14,062 bases of DNA from positions 1 to 14,062 of the forward strand of contig JAFIHQ010000044.1 of the NCBI GenBank assembly GCA_017849315.1, in the 5' to 3' direction. Below, piece after piece: positions 1 to 7,207 of this stretch. Made by a program: the position numbers and the translations under genes. The notes below the pieces were generated by a model. It was not told the DNA's origin. It saw nothing but the letters and a program-made list of their open reading frames with translations, and searched no databases. Source of the stretch: Treponema sp. GTDB lineage: Bacteria > Spirochaetota > Spirochaetia > Treponematales > Rectinemataceae. The number at the start of each line of letters is the position of its first letter. Within the stretch, counting starts at the first letter, position 1.

Positions 1-1
1 A

Positions 2-469
2 AGAATTTCGATGGCGCCTATTGTGATTGCGCTCGGCCCTGGCTTTATAGCAGGTGTGGATGCACACGCGGTTGTCGAGACTAACCGCGGGCACAACTTA
101 GGCAGGGTGTTTTTTTCTGGCAGTGCTGCCGAAAACACTGGACAACCAGGCGTCATCGGGGGGTACAGCACCGAGCGGGTCGTGCATGCACCCTGCGAAG
201 GCCAAGTTACAATCTTGCGCGACATTGGCTCGGTTGTTGAGAAGGGTGAGCCACTCGTCAAGGTTGGAGAAAGCGTCGTGAGCGCGCCCTTGTCGGGGCT
301 TGTACGCGGGATGATTCGCGGGGGGAGCTCTGTCGAAGCCGGAACGAAGATAGCCGATGTGGATCCGCGCGGAGCAAGTGTCGATTTTACAAGCATTTCC
401 GATAAGGCACGGGCGATTGCAGGCGGGGTCCTGGAAGCGCTTCTGCATTTGGGAGCGCGCCCACAATGA
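2..469 (+). CDS. yqeB: YqeB/EF2563-family selenium-dependent molybdenum hydroxylase accessory protein (5' partial)
   Basis: The frame is open to the left edge of the window (codons at 2, 5 and 8 precede the first ATG at 11), so this is the C-terminal part of a longer protein; family members run to roughly 270 residues. Recognisable family blocks are LGPGFIAGVDAHAVVET, RGHNLGRVFF and GVIGGYSTERVVHAP, followed by a glycine-rich region (EGQVTILRDIGSVVEKGEPL) that resembles a small biotinyl/lipoyl-like barrel. By family knowledge, YqeB-type proteins accompany selD, yedF and xanthine-dehydrogenase-type genes in organisms that load labile selenium into molybdenum hydroxylases; the biochemical role is not settled. 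The stop codon overlaps the start of the next gene (ATGA at 466-469), which indicates translational coupling in one operon. The assignment is fairly secure; the missing N-terminus cannot be judged. Confidence 0.85.
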   Translation, partial: RISMAPIVIALGPGFIAGVDAHAVVETNRGHNLGRVFFSGSAAENTGQPGVIGGYSTERVVHAPCEGQVTILRDIGSVVEKGEPLVKVGESVVSAPLSGLVRGMIRGGSSVEAGTKIADVDPRGASVDFTSISDKARAIAGGVLEALLHLGARPQ

Positions 470-1941
470 GCACCTCGGGTTCTTCTATGATTTATCTAGA
501 CAACGCAGCAACGAGCTTTCCTAAAGCGCCGGGGCTCGGGTGCGCCATGGCCGCCCAAATCGACAACTTCCCCGGCAACCCCGGCCGCGGCACCCACGCC
601 GCCGCCCTCGCTGCCGACCGCCTTCTTTTTGACGCGCGCGACTCAGTCGCGCGGGCCATTGGCGCGCCCGAGCCGGCTCGCCTCATTTTTACCAAAAGCG
701 CCACGGAAGCGCTCAATATCGTGCTTTTCGGCCTTTTGGACCGTGGGCCGCTGGGCGCCCCGCATGTAGAACCGCTGGGCGCACAGTGGGAGGCGCCCGA
801 TGCACGTCAACCCGCGCCGTTGGGCGCACAGTGGGAAGCGGCGAATGCACCTCAGTCCGCCCTGCTCGCCGCCTGGGCGCAACACCGCTCAATTTTTGCT
901 CACAGAAGAGATCGCTCCGTGCCCCTCGTGGTGACGAGCTCTTACGAACACAACGCCGTAATGCGCCCCTTGCGCTGGCTGGAAAAGTACCGTGGTGTCC
1001 AGGTGCTTGTGTTGCCTTTCGACGAAGCAGGGCGGCCCGACGAAGCCGCGCTTACGCAGGCGCTGTCGCTCAAGCCCGACCTTGCGGTTTTTACGATGGC
1101 GTCTAACGTTACAGGCGTCGTGCTCCCATGGGAGGAGCTCGCCGAACGATTCCACCGCGTGGGCAGCCTGGTCTGTCTGGACGGCAGCCAATACATCGGG
1201 CATTTCCCTTTCGAAATGAGTGCCACTCCCGCCGACTATCTCTGTTTTCCTGGCCACAAAGGGCTTCTCGGGCCGACCGGCATCGGGGGGCTCTATCTCG
1301 CAGGCGGGCCCGAGACTGTGTACACCGCAGGCATGACAGACACAGTCGGTACTTTAATGCCGGAGCCACTGATTATGGGCGGTACCGGTAGCCATTCGCT
1401 TTCCGAGGAACAGCCTACCGAGCTTCCCGATCGGTTCGAGGCCGGAACACAGAACCTTGCAGGCGCCGCGGGCCTTCTGCATGCTGTCAACTTTGTGACT
1501 TCCGTTGGCCTTGATGAGATTTGCAGGCGCGAGGCCGAGCTAACATTGCGCCTTGCTTCCGGGCTTTCGGCTATTTCCGGAATCCACGTGTATGGTCCAC
1601 CGTTCCGTTCTTCGGAGAGCCCGGCATTGAGCCCCATGGAGAGCGCGGCCTATCAAAATCCCAAAGGCGGGGCTCAGCGACATGCCAGGTCGTCGCAAGC
1701 CCCCAGGCATGCGCCTGTCGTCTCATTTCGGCCCGAAAACCTGCACCTCGACGTCTTTGCCACGGAATTGGACAAGCGTGGCGTCGTGGCCCGACATGGA
1801 CTGCACTGCGCACCAGAAGCCCACAAAACCATCGGAAGTCTCGAATTTGGCGGTACCGTTCGCCTTTCCCCCGGATATTTCACGACAGAACAAGAAATTG
1901 ACGAGGTTCTTCGCATCGTCGCGCAGATCGTCGGGTCGTGA
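466..1941 (+). CDS. Class V aminotransferase, cysteine desulfurase/selenocysteine lyase-like (EF2568 family)
   Basis: A PLP-dependent fold-type I enzyme. The N-terminus IYLDNAATSFPKAPG is the family signature; SYEHNAVMRPL, DGSQYIGHFPF and FPGHKGLLGPTG follow, with Lys265 as the expected Schiff-base lysine. GLHCAPEAHKTIG contains Cys448, the expected catalytic cysteine, and TVRLSPGYFTTEQEID closes the domain. It probably removes S or Se from cysteine/selenocysteine and, next to the YqeB-type gene, fits the desulfurase subfamily linked to selenium-dependent molybdenum hydroxylases. At 491 residues it is about 100 longer than usual. Two inserts explain this: residues about 93-150 (tandem-repeat derived, with PLGAQWEA twice) and about 379-415 (Ser/Ala/Pro-rich). 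The start at 466 overlaps the upstream stop (ATGA); an internal ATG at 487, directly before IYLDNAATS, is an alternative start. Function within the family is certain, substrate is inference. Confidence 0.88.
   Translation: MSTSGSSMIYLDNAATSFPKAPGLGCAMAAQIDNFPGNPGRGTHAAALAADRLLFDARDSVARAIGAPEPARLIFTKSATEALNIVLFGLLDRGPLGAPHVEPLGAQWEAPDARQPAPLGAQWEAANAPQSALLAAWAQHRSIFAHRRDRSVPLVVTSSYEHNAVMRPLRWLEKYRGVQVLVLPFDEAGRPDEAALTQALSLKPDLAVFTMASNVTGVVLPWEELAERFHRVGSLVCLDGSQYIGHFPFEMSATPADYLCFPGHKGLLGPTGIGGLYLAGGPETVYTAGMTDTVGTLMPEPLIMGGTGSHSLSEEQPTELPDRFEAGTQNLAGAAGLLHAVNFVTSVGLDEICRREAELTLRLASGLSAISGIHVYGPPFRSSESPALSPMESAAYQNPKGGAQRHARSSQAPRHAPVVSFRPENLHLDVFATELDKRGVVARHGLHCAPEAHKTIGSLEFGGTVRLSPGYFTTEQEIDEVLRIVAQIVGS
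748..861 (+). repeat. In-frame 45-bp tandem repeat inside the desulfurase gene
   Basis: Two adjacent 45-bp units (772-816 and 817-861) match at 36 of 45 positions by hand comparison and are preceded by a shorter 24-bp unit (748-771) sharing the first nine bases CCGCTGGGC. All units are multiples of three, so the reading frame is kept; they encode PLGAP..., PLGAQWEAPDARQPA and PLGAQWEAANAPQSA. The repeat lies before the conserved SYEHNAVMRPL block, in a spot where family members have only a short loop. Confidence 0.85.
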
Positions 1942-2015
1942 AATGGTAAAGTCTCCCAGTGTTATAAGTTAGAGACTCGGCGCAGCACACTTATGTCGAA
2001 AAATCTTGAGTTTTC

Positions 2016-2044
2016 TTGACCACATATCACATTCGTGGTATACG
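2016..2044 (+). promoter_or_regulatory. sigma70-type promoter of the IclR gene with operator-like inverted repeat
   Basis: TTGACC (2016-2021) and TATACG (2039-2044) are separated by exactly 17 bp. An inverted repeat ACCAC/GTGGT (2019-2023 and 2035-2039) spans the spacer and touches both hexamers, a suitable place for autoregulation. The expected transcription start is near 2051, only about two bases before the ATG at 2053, so the message would be almost leaderless. Confidence 0.55.
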
Positions 2045-2052
2045 GATAAAAT

Positions 2053-2853
2053 ATGTTCATCAATAATGAATTTGAAGAAAATCACAATAGTTCCGATAAG
2101 CAGCCTTATAAAGTAAAATCCCTTGCCAAGGCACTTTCGCTTTTCGGTTATTTTTCGATCCAGGAACCGGAACTGGGCATTACAGAACTGTCGGAACGAT
2201 CTGGCCTTCTCAAAAGCAGTATATCGAACATGGTGAGTACGTTTTGTGGGTACGGTTTCCTCGAGAAGAATGAGCGTTCCGGCAAGTATCGACTAGGAAG
2301 CAAGATACTTGAGCTTAGCCACGTCATGTATCAGTCTCACGATTTGCGGACCCTGGTTCATCCGTACTTGGAACGCATCAGTGCGGAAACCGGTGAGAAT
2401 GTCTATCTTGGCATACTGAGTGGAGACGAGGTGCTCTATATCGATTCAGTGTTCCCGCCTGGTTCTTATTCGGCACGATCCATCATCGGCGTAAAGGCTC
2501 CACTCTACTGCACGGGGATAGGCAAAGCTCTGTTGGCTTTTATGCCGGATAGCGTCACGCAGCATATCATCGACAAGGGTTTGTTTCGGTTCACTCCCAA
2601 CACATTGTGCGACCCAGTACGGCTCAGAGCAGACCTAAACACAATCAAAGACCGCGGATATGCCATTGACGATATGGAGCATGAATACGGTATCCGATGC
2701 GTTGCCGTACCTATACGCAACATAGGCAATGCAGTCGTGGCATCCATGAGCATATCGGGACCTTCTTTGCGTTTTACGGAGGAGACAATAGCTAGAAATG
2801 CAAGTCTGCTTCTTGAGGTGCAACAAGAGTTAAGGCCGCTTATCGGTGTCTGA
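2053..2853 (+). CDS. IclR-family transcriptional regulator
   Basis: A 266-residue protein with the IclR two-domain plan. Residues about 20-85 form the N-terminal winged helix (KSLAKALSLFGYFS, GITELSERSGLLKSSISNM, KYRLGSKILELS). Residues about 95-260 form the GAF-like effector domain, with blocks ENVYLGILSGDEVLYIDSV, YCTGIGKALLAF and the C-terminal signature GYAIDDMEHEYGIRCVAVPI. It probably senses a small sugar-derived acid or sugar and controls the transporter operon that begins 143 bp downstream on the same strand, where a consensus promoter and a perfect palindrome lie. ATG 2053 is the only ATG/GTG/TTG start seen before the helix-turn-helix; no Shine-Dalgarno is visible (bases before it are CGGATAAAAT), in keeping with a near-leaderless transcript. 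Ligand and activator/repressor mode cannot be read from sequence. Confidence 0.92.
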   Translation: MFINNEFEENHNSSDKQPYKVKSLAKALSLFGYFSIQEPELGITELSERSGLLKSSISNMVSTFCGYGFLEKNERSGKYRLGSKILELSHVMYQSHDLRTLVHPYLERISAETGENVYLGILSGDEVLYIDSVFPPGSYSARSIIGVKAPLYCTGIGKALLAFMPDSVTQHIIDKGLFRFTPNTLCDPVRLRADLNTIKDRGYAIDDMEHEYGIRCVAVPIRNIGNAVVASMSISGPSLRFTEETIARNASLLLEVQQELRPLIGV

Positions 2854-2861
2854 GATTTTGC

Positions 2862-2890
2862 TTGACAGCACACTAGGGGTCGCTTATAAT
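2862..2890 (+). promoter_or_regulatory. Consensus sigma70 promoter of the sugar ABC operon
   Basis: TTGACA (2862-2867), a 17-bp spacer, then TATAAT (2885-2890): both hexamers are perfect matches to the sigma70 consensus with ideal spacing. It begins 9 bp after the IclR stop codon. Predicted transcription start is about 2897, giving a leader of roughly 100 nt before the first permease ATG at 2997. Such a strong core promoter would need repression, which the palindrome just downstream could provide. Confidence 0.85.
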
Positions 2891-2910
2891 GAAAATCGAA
2901 TTAAGAATAG

Positions 2911-2929
2911 TGTTCATTATAAATGAACA
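2911..2929 (+). promoter_or_regulatory. Perfect palindromic operator, probable IclR binding site
   Basis: TGTTCATTATAAATGAACA has two perfect 8-bp arms (2911-2918 and 2922-2929) around a 3-bp centre. It sits about 14-32 bp downstream of the predicted transcription start, a classic repressor position. Length and AT-rich style suit IclR-family dimers, and the nearest regulator gene is IclR; the pairing is inference. Confidence 0.75.
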
Positions 2930-2996
2930 AAAGGGGTTTTGAGGGCGCACGAGAGTACATTAGGGCATTAGCAGCATTGGAACAGAGGGGATCGGC

Positions 2997-3878
2997 ATGA
3001 CGAGGAAAAAGCAAGGCAAGTGGGCGATACTATTTCTGGCACCTTATCTCATCATCTTCTTTTTGTTCAGGTTCGGTCCCAGCCTTGCAGGAATCGGCTT
3101 GGGATTTTTCAAGTGGGGAATTGTCGGTAATCCTGTTTGGAAAGGCATAGCGAACTATAGAAAGCTCTTCAGCGATGCCATGTTCTACAAAGCGCTCACG
3201 AATACGCTCCTTTTCTTGCTCTATACGGTACCGGTCCTTGTGATCTTAAGTCTTCTCGTTGCAGTTCTCCTCAACAACAAACTGAAATTCAGAAATACGG
3301 TTCGAGCGCTGATTATAATTCCCTACATACTGATACCGGCAGTAGTCGGCGTAATTTGGAATTGGCTTTACGACACTAATTTTGGAATTCTGAACTATTA
3401 CATAAAGGCACTCGGCCTTAGACCGGTTGAGTGGCTTACGAGCGAACGTTGGGCCCTCCCTTCACTCGCGATTGTCACGATATGGTCTTACATTGGGTAC
3501 GATGTGGTACTCTTTCTTGCGGGGCTCCAAGGCATATCGACCGAACTCTACGAAGCCGCGCATATCGACGGTGCGAATGGCAGGCAAACGTTTTTTGGTA
3601 TAACACTTCCGCTCCTCAAACCAATCACTTCTATGGTCATCACCATGACCCTCATTAATGCGATACAGGTTTTTGATTTGATCTTTGTAATGACGGGAGG
3701 CGGCCCTGGATCTGCAAGTCTTACGCTCGTGCAATACCTCTACAATATGGCCTTCCAAAACTATAATTTAGGCTATGCGGGGGTTATCAGTACTGTCACC
3801 ATGGTGCTGCTTATCATTATTGTCGGTCTACAGAATGGGCTGTTCAAGGAACGCGAACCTCGCAGGAGGAAAGCATGA
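2997..3878 (+). CDS. CUT1 sugar ABC transporter permease (MalF/UgpA-like)
   Basis: A 293-residue inner-membrane protein with about six hydrophobic segments (first ILFLAPYLIIFFLF, residues 11-24). The cytoplasmic EAA loop is intact: EAAHIDGANGRQTFFGITLP, residues 186-205, the site that docks the ATPase subunit. The IPYILIPAVVGVIWNWLYD block and the MTGGGPG motif near the end are typical of the MalF/UgpA half of carbohydrate uptake class 1 transporters. The start at 2997 has a purine-rich GAGGGG about 8-12 bases upstream. It is the first gene after the consensus promoter and overlaps the second permease by 4 bp, so both are made together. No nucleotide-binding subunit is encoded in the window; CUT1 systems often share an MsmK/UgpC-type ATPase encoded elsewhere. 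Family certain, substrate unknown. Confidence 0.93.
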   Translation: MTRKKQGKWAILFLAPYLIIFFLFRFGPSLAGIGLGFFKWGIVGNPVWKGIANYRKLFSDAMFYKALTNTLLFLLYTVPVLVILSLLVAVLLNNKLKFRNTVRALIIIPYILIPAVVGVIWNWLYDTNFGILNYYIKALGLRPVEWLTSERWALPSLAIVTIWSYIGYDVVLFLAGLQGISTELYEAAHIDGANGRQTFFGITLPLLKPITSMVITMTLINAIQVFDLIFVMTGGGPGSASLTLVQYLYNMAFQNYNLGYAGVISTVTMVLLIIIVGLQNGLFKEREPRRRKA

Positions 3879-4714
3879 AAGGGCGATACATGGTTTCTCG
3901 AACCCTCATGTACGTTGTCCTGCTTCTTCTTGCCATTATTTTCGTCTTCCCTGTTGCATGGGCCTTTGTTTCTTCGCTTAAGCCGGAAGCCCAGATCGTC
4001 AGTTATCCCCCAGTCTGGATACCAAAGACGCCGACCCTCTCGAACTATCAGACGGTGCTCACTAAATACCCGTTTATGCAATGGATGCTGAGCAGCGTGG
4101 TAGTCTCTGTCTTGTCGACCGCCTTTGTCCTTATCCTTACCTCGCTCGCAGCATACGCCTTCGGGAGGCTCGAGTTTAAGGGCAAGAACGTCCTGTTCTC
4201 AATTGTCATCTCCATGCTTCTTATTCCGAATCAAGTCAGTGTAGTGCCTTTGTTCCTCCTTACAGGCTCGCTCAAGTTGCTCAATACATGGGCGGCGATA
4301 ATCCTCGTTGCCGGAGCGAATGTCACGGGTGTCTTCATTCTTACAAGTTTTTTCAAGACAATTCCACTGGAACTCGAAGAAGCGGCCATTATCGACGGTG
4401 CAAGTGTATGGACTATTTTTTTCAGAATAATCTTGCCACTTTCTACCTCCGCCCTCTCCTCGGTTACAATTCTGACCTTTATCAGCAATTGGAATAACTT
4501 CCTTTGGCCTCTGGTTGTGATACGAGACGATGTTCTTAAGACACTTCCTGTGGGCATTGCGCAGTTTATGGGTGGCGCGGGATCGAACGCACAGTTCCAA
4601 TACGGTCCGTCGTTGGCGGCAGCCTGCATGGCTATTGTTCCTTCGGTCGTTATGTTCCTCATTTTCCAGAAGAATTTTGTGGAGGGCATTGCCAGTACAG
4701 GGATAAAGGGCTGA
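3875..4714 (+). CDS. CUT1 sugar ABC transporter permease (MalG/UgpE-like)
   Basis: A 279-residue partner permease with about six membrane segments (first MYVVLLLLAIIFVFPVAWAF). The EAA loop is EAAIIDGASVWTIFFRIILP, residues 169-188, followed by the family block SNWNNFLWPLVV. The C-terminal KNFVEGIASTGIKG is the typical MalG/UgpE ending. ATG 3875 overlaps the previous stop (ATGA) and has a strong AGGAGG about 5 bases upstream inside the first permease gene, so translation is coupled but independently initiated. With the upstream gene it forms the heterodimeric channel. Family certain. Confidence 0.93.
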   Translation: MKGRYMVSRTLMYVVLLLLAIIFVFPVAWAFVSSLKPEAQIVSYPPVWIPKTPTLSNYQTVLTKYPFMQWMLSSVVVSVLSTAFVLILTSLAAYAFGRLEFKGKNVLFSIVISMLLIPNQVSVVPLFLLTGSLKLLNTWAAIILVAGANVTGVFILTSFFKTIPLELEEAAIIDGASVWTIFFRIILPLSTSALSSVTILTFISNWNNFLWPLVVIRDDVLKTLPVGIAQFMGGAGSNAQFQYGPSLAAACMAIVPSVVMFLIFQKNFVEGIASTGIKG

Positions 4715-4756
4715 TAGCCATAGCTTTTCAAAATTGTGGAAAACTGCGGGAAGGGC

Positions 4757-4775
4757 GGAAGGTCGACGGCCTTCT
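4757..4775 (+). other. Intercistronic stem-loop before the binding-protein gene
   Basis: GAAGG (4758-4762) pairs with CCTTC (4770-4774), extended by a G-T pair (4757/4775), around a 7-base loop. It lies in the 103-bp gap between permease 2 and the binding protein and has no T-run, so it is not a standard terminator. Hairpins here often stabilise the downstream message so that the binding protein is made in excess; that role is inference and the hairpin is short. Confidence 0.35.
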
Positions 4776-4817
4776 AAGCGCTCCCCTAGAAGCCAGTCTT
4801 TTGGAAGGAGGCAATCA

Positions 4818-6086
4818 ATGCGAAGTGCAAGAAGACTCTTTACCATTGTGGCCATGGTAGTCGCCATAGTGGCGTCGGTCGGCGCTGCACCGATCAGCAT
4901 CGACTATTGGGGCGGGTGGACAGGTCCCGACCTCGACACGATGAAGCGCATCGTGGATAAATACAATGCTTCTCAATCCAATGTCGTCGTGAATTTCCAA
5001 TCGATGCAATGGACTCCGCTGTTCTCGAAGTTCCTTATGGAAATGAAAGGCGGGAATCCACCCGATATTCTCGTCATGCACCCCTTTGAACTTGGACAGT
5101 TCGTAGAGATGGGGGTTCTCGATGCGAACGTCGTCAAGAAGCTCGGGCTTTCCAAGAACGATTTTGTCGAGATCGGATGGAATGGGAGTTTCTACAACGG
5201 TGTGCAATACGGTGTACCTCTCGATGTGCATATGCACGGCCTTTATGTAAACACCGACCTTCTTGCAAAGGCAGGACTAATGGGGGCACCAAAAACCGGT
5301 GCCGAGTTGATCGCGTACGGGCAAAAGCTGACGATCGACAAGAATGGCAAACACCCGAACGAACCAGGGTTCGACGAAAACAACATTGTACAATACGGTC
5401 TGGGACTGCTTCAGAATCACCACTTCTTTTATCATTTCTTCGGTCTCATGAACCAACAGGATGCGAACTTCCTTACCGAGGATATGGAGAAGACAAAGAT
5501 TGACGAAGCCAAAGCGGTTAAGGCGATATCATTCCTTGAAGACCTGATCTTTAAGTACAAGATTGTGCCGAAAGGGGAAAAGTCGCCGGTAGACGATTTC
5601 ATAGCGGGCAAAGTAGCGATGTTCATCGATGGCCCGTGGCAACTCGGTAAACTCATTTCTTCACCAGTAAAGTGGACGAGCAACATGTACCCCAAAATCT
5701 TCGATAAGGAAGCGATGTGGGGTGCCGCCGAAATCCTGACCTTCCCCAACAAGCAGAAAAGCGATACTGCAAAACAAAAAGCCGTTGCGGATTTTGTGCG
5801 CTGGTTAAGTGCGAATTCTGTGCTTTGGGCTGAGTCCGGCCAATTGCCGGCCTCAAAAGTGGGAATGGAAGCGGCCAAGAACCTGCCGGGAAGAGCGGCC
5901 TTCATTGCGAGCCTCGATTATATGAAGCTTCTGCCACCGCATCCGAAAGCGGTGATGCTGTTCTCTTCAGTGGCACCGAGCCCCGTCATGACGATGGCAC
6001 AGGACACTTCGATCAATGACAAGGCGCCTATCGATATTGTTCGTCAACTCAAAAAAGACTTCGACGCTATCCTTTCTGACATGTGA
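4818..6086 (+). CDS. Extracellular sugar-binding protein (family 1 solute-binding protein)
   Basis: A 422-residue precursor. The signal peptide is MRSARRLFTIVAMVVAIVAS followed by VGA; cleavage is likely after Ala23 or nearby, before PISIDYWGG. No lipobox cysteine is seen, so it should be a soluble periplasmic protein rather than a lipoprotein. The mature start IDYWGGWTGPD, the block GNPPDILVMHPFELGQF, GVPLDVHMHGLYVNTDLL (hinge strand), and KVAMFIDGPWQLGK with PASKVG near the end are standard for CUT1 family 1 binding proteins. The start at 4818 is fixed by AAGGAGG (4805-4811) with 6-base spacing; the upstream in-frame ATG at 4734 would put 28 charged residues before the signal peptide. Unusually, it lies after the permease genes. 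It captures the imported sugar; identity unknown. Confidence 0.92.
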   Translation: MRSARRLFTIVAMVVAIVASVGAAPISIDYWGGWTGPDLDTMKRIVDKYNASQSNVVVNFQSMQWTPLFSKFLMEMKGGNPPDILVMHPFELGQFVEMGVLDANVVKKLGLSKNDFVEIGWNGSFYNGVQYGVPLDVHMHGLYVNTDLLAKAGLMGAPKTGAELIAYGQKLTIDKNGKHPNEPGFDENNIVQYGLGLLQNHHFFYHFFGLMNQQDANFLTEDMEKTKIDEAKAVKAISFLEDLIFKYKIVPKGEKSPVDDFIAGKVAMFIDGPWQLGKLISSPVKWTSNMYPKIFDKEAMWGAAEILTFPNKQKSDTAKQKAVADFVRWLSANSVLWAESGQLPASKVGMEAAKNLPGRAAFIASLDYMKLLPPHPKAVMLFSSVAPSPVMTMAQDTSINDKAPIDIVRQLKKDFDAILSDM

Positions 6087-6098
6087 GTTAGCGGAACT

Positions 6099-7112
6099 AT
6101 GTTCTTGGTGTGGAGAGAGGCATTTCCCATAGAAGCCGAACGGCATCCTATGCGACATGCCTCCACCATTGTGCTGCTTGGCGATGGCAATCTCGCAGGA
6201 GCATGGTTTGCAGGCTCCTACGAGGCCGAACCTGACGTGAGCATTTATTTCGCAAGGCGCAGCGCCGACGGCAAGTGGTCTCCTGCTCGCAGAATAAGCG
6301 TCGAGACTGGCGTGGCGCATTGGAATCCTGTGCTCGCCCTGTCGAAAAGTGGTTCATTGATTTTGTTTTACAAGCTTGGTTGCAAAATCGAGACTTGGCA
6401 GACGATGGTGAGGGTGTCTCGCGATTTTGGTACATCGTGGGGGCCCGCTCGTGAACTCGTACCTGGAGACCGGGGTGGTAGAGGCCCAGTAAGGAACAAG
6501 ATTCTTCTGCGTCGAGATGGCACTTGGGTGGCTGGCGCTTCTCTCGAAAAGGGGTCGGCTTGGACCGCATTTTCGGATGTTTCTACGGATGAAGGACAAA
6601 CTTGGAAGCGAAGCCAGGATATACGCATACGCACGGAGCCTTCGTCATCCGCCTATTCGAGCGCAGGTATGGTACCGGTGTCTCTGCAATCCGTTCAAGG
6701 TAGAGGAATAATTCAACCCACACTCTGGGAAGATACCGGGGGCGTTCACATGTTGTTGCGAAGCACCGAAGGCTGGGTGTACCGCTGTGATTCTTCGGAC
6801 GGCGGCTTTAGCTGGAACGAGCCTTATCCGACAGCTATTCCAAACAATAACTCAGCGATCGACGTGGTTCGCTTAAACGACAGCTCACTCGTGTTGGCTC
6901 ACAATCCCGTTTCTGGCAATTGGGCGGCACGAAGCCCCCTGGTGCTTTCGGTTTCGCGGGATGGAGGAGAGCACTGGGAACAGACTCTTGTACTTGATAG
7001 TGGGCAGGGAGAATTCTCTTATCCTTGCATCGTTGCCTCAGGGGAAGGCCTTTATGTTTCCTGGACACACAACCGAAAAGAGATCGCTCTAGCGCGCATT
7101 TCCTTGTCATAA
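6099..7112 (+). CDS. Sialidase-fold (BNR/Asp-box) protein, probably an intracellular glycosidase
   Basis: A 337-residue six-bladed-propeller candidate. Four Asp-box-like motifs are visible: SRDFGTSW (107-114), STDEGQTW (162-169), SSDGGFSW (232-239) and SRDGGEHW (286-293). Other blocks include RHASTIVLLGDGNLAGAWF, DVSIYFARR, HWNPVL (74-79) and YPCIV...YVSWTHNR near the C-terminus, characteristic of the BNR_2 sialidase-like family. No signal peptide or transmembrane segment is present, so it should act in the cytoplasm on an imported oligosaccharide or glycoside. It starts 12 bp after the binding-protein stop, with only a weak GCGGAA upstream, so coupling is likely. Database labels of 'sialidase' in this family are often not tested; sialic acid as substrate is not shown here, and no nanK/nanE-type gene is in view. 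Confidence 0.75.
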   Translation: MFLVWREAFPIEAERHPMRHASTIVLLGDGNLAGAWFAGSYEAEPDVSIYFARRSADGKWSPARRISVETGVAHWNPVLALSKSGSLILFYKLGCKIETWQTMVRVSRDFGTSWGPARELVPGDRGGRGPVRNKILLRRDGTWVAGASLEKGSAWTAFSDVSTDEGQTWKRSQDIRIRTEPSSSAYSSAGMVPVSLQSVQGRGIIQPTLWEDTGGVHMLLRSTEGWVYRCDSSDGGFSWNEPYPTAIPNNNSAIDVVRLNDSSLVLAHNPVSGNWAARSPLVLSVSRDGGEHWEQTLVLDSGQGEFSYPCIVASGEGLYVSWTHNRKEIALARISLS

Positions 7113-7207
7113 TTGGCATGACGTCGAAGACGCTATAGCCGTTCCAGCCGCCCACGCGCAGAAAGCACGCCGCGGACTCGTTCAAATGGGGAAATCCAAA
7201 GAGTGGA

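Noticed and set aside
1950..1977. AGTCTC/GAGACT inverted repeat after the desulfurase gene as a terminator
   Set aside because: Only 6-bp arms around a 16-base loop and no T-run follow; not convincing as a terminator.
4734..4817. Upstream extension of the binding-protein gene to ATG 4734
   Set aside because: It would place 28 charged, non-signal residues before an obvious signal peptide; the ATG at 4818 has an ideal AAGGAGG.
4199..4900. Minus-strand open frame of 233 codons across permease 2 and the binding-protein start
   Set aside because: Runs antisense across two well-supported genes and their intercistronic gap; composition is unlike a protein family and no ribosome-binding site was seen.
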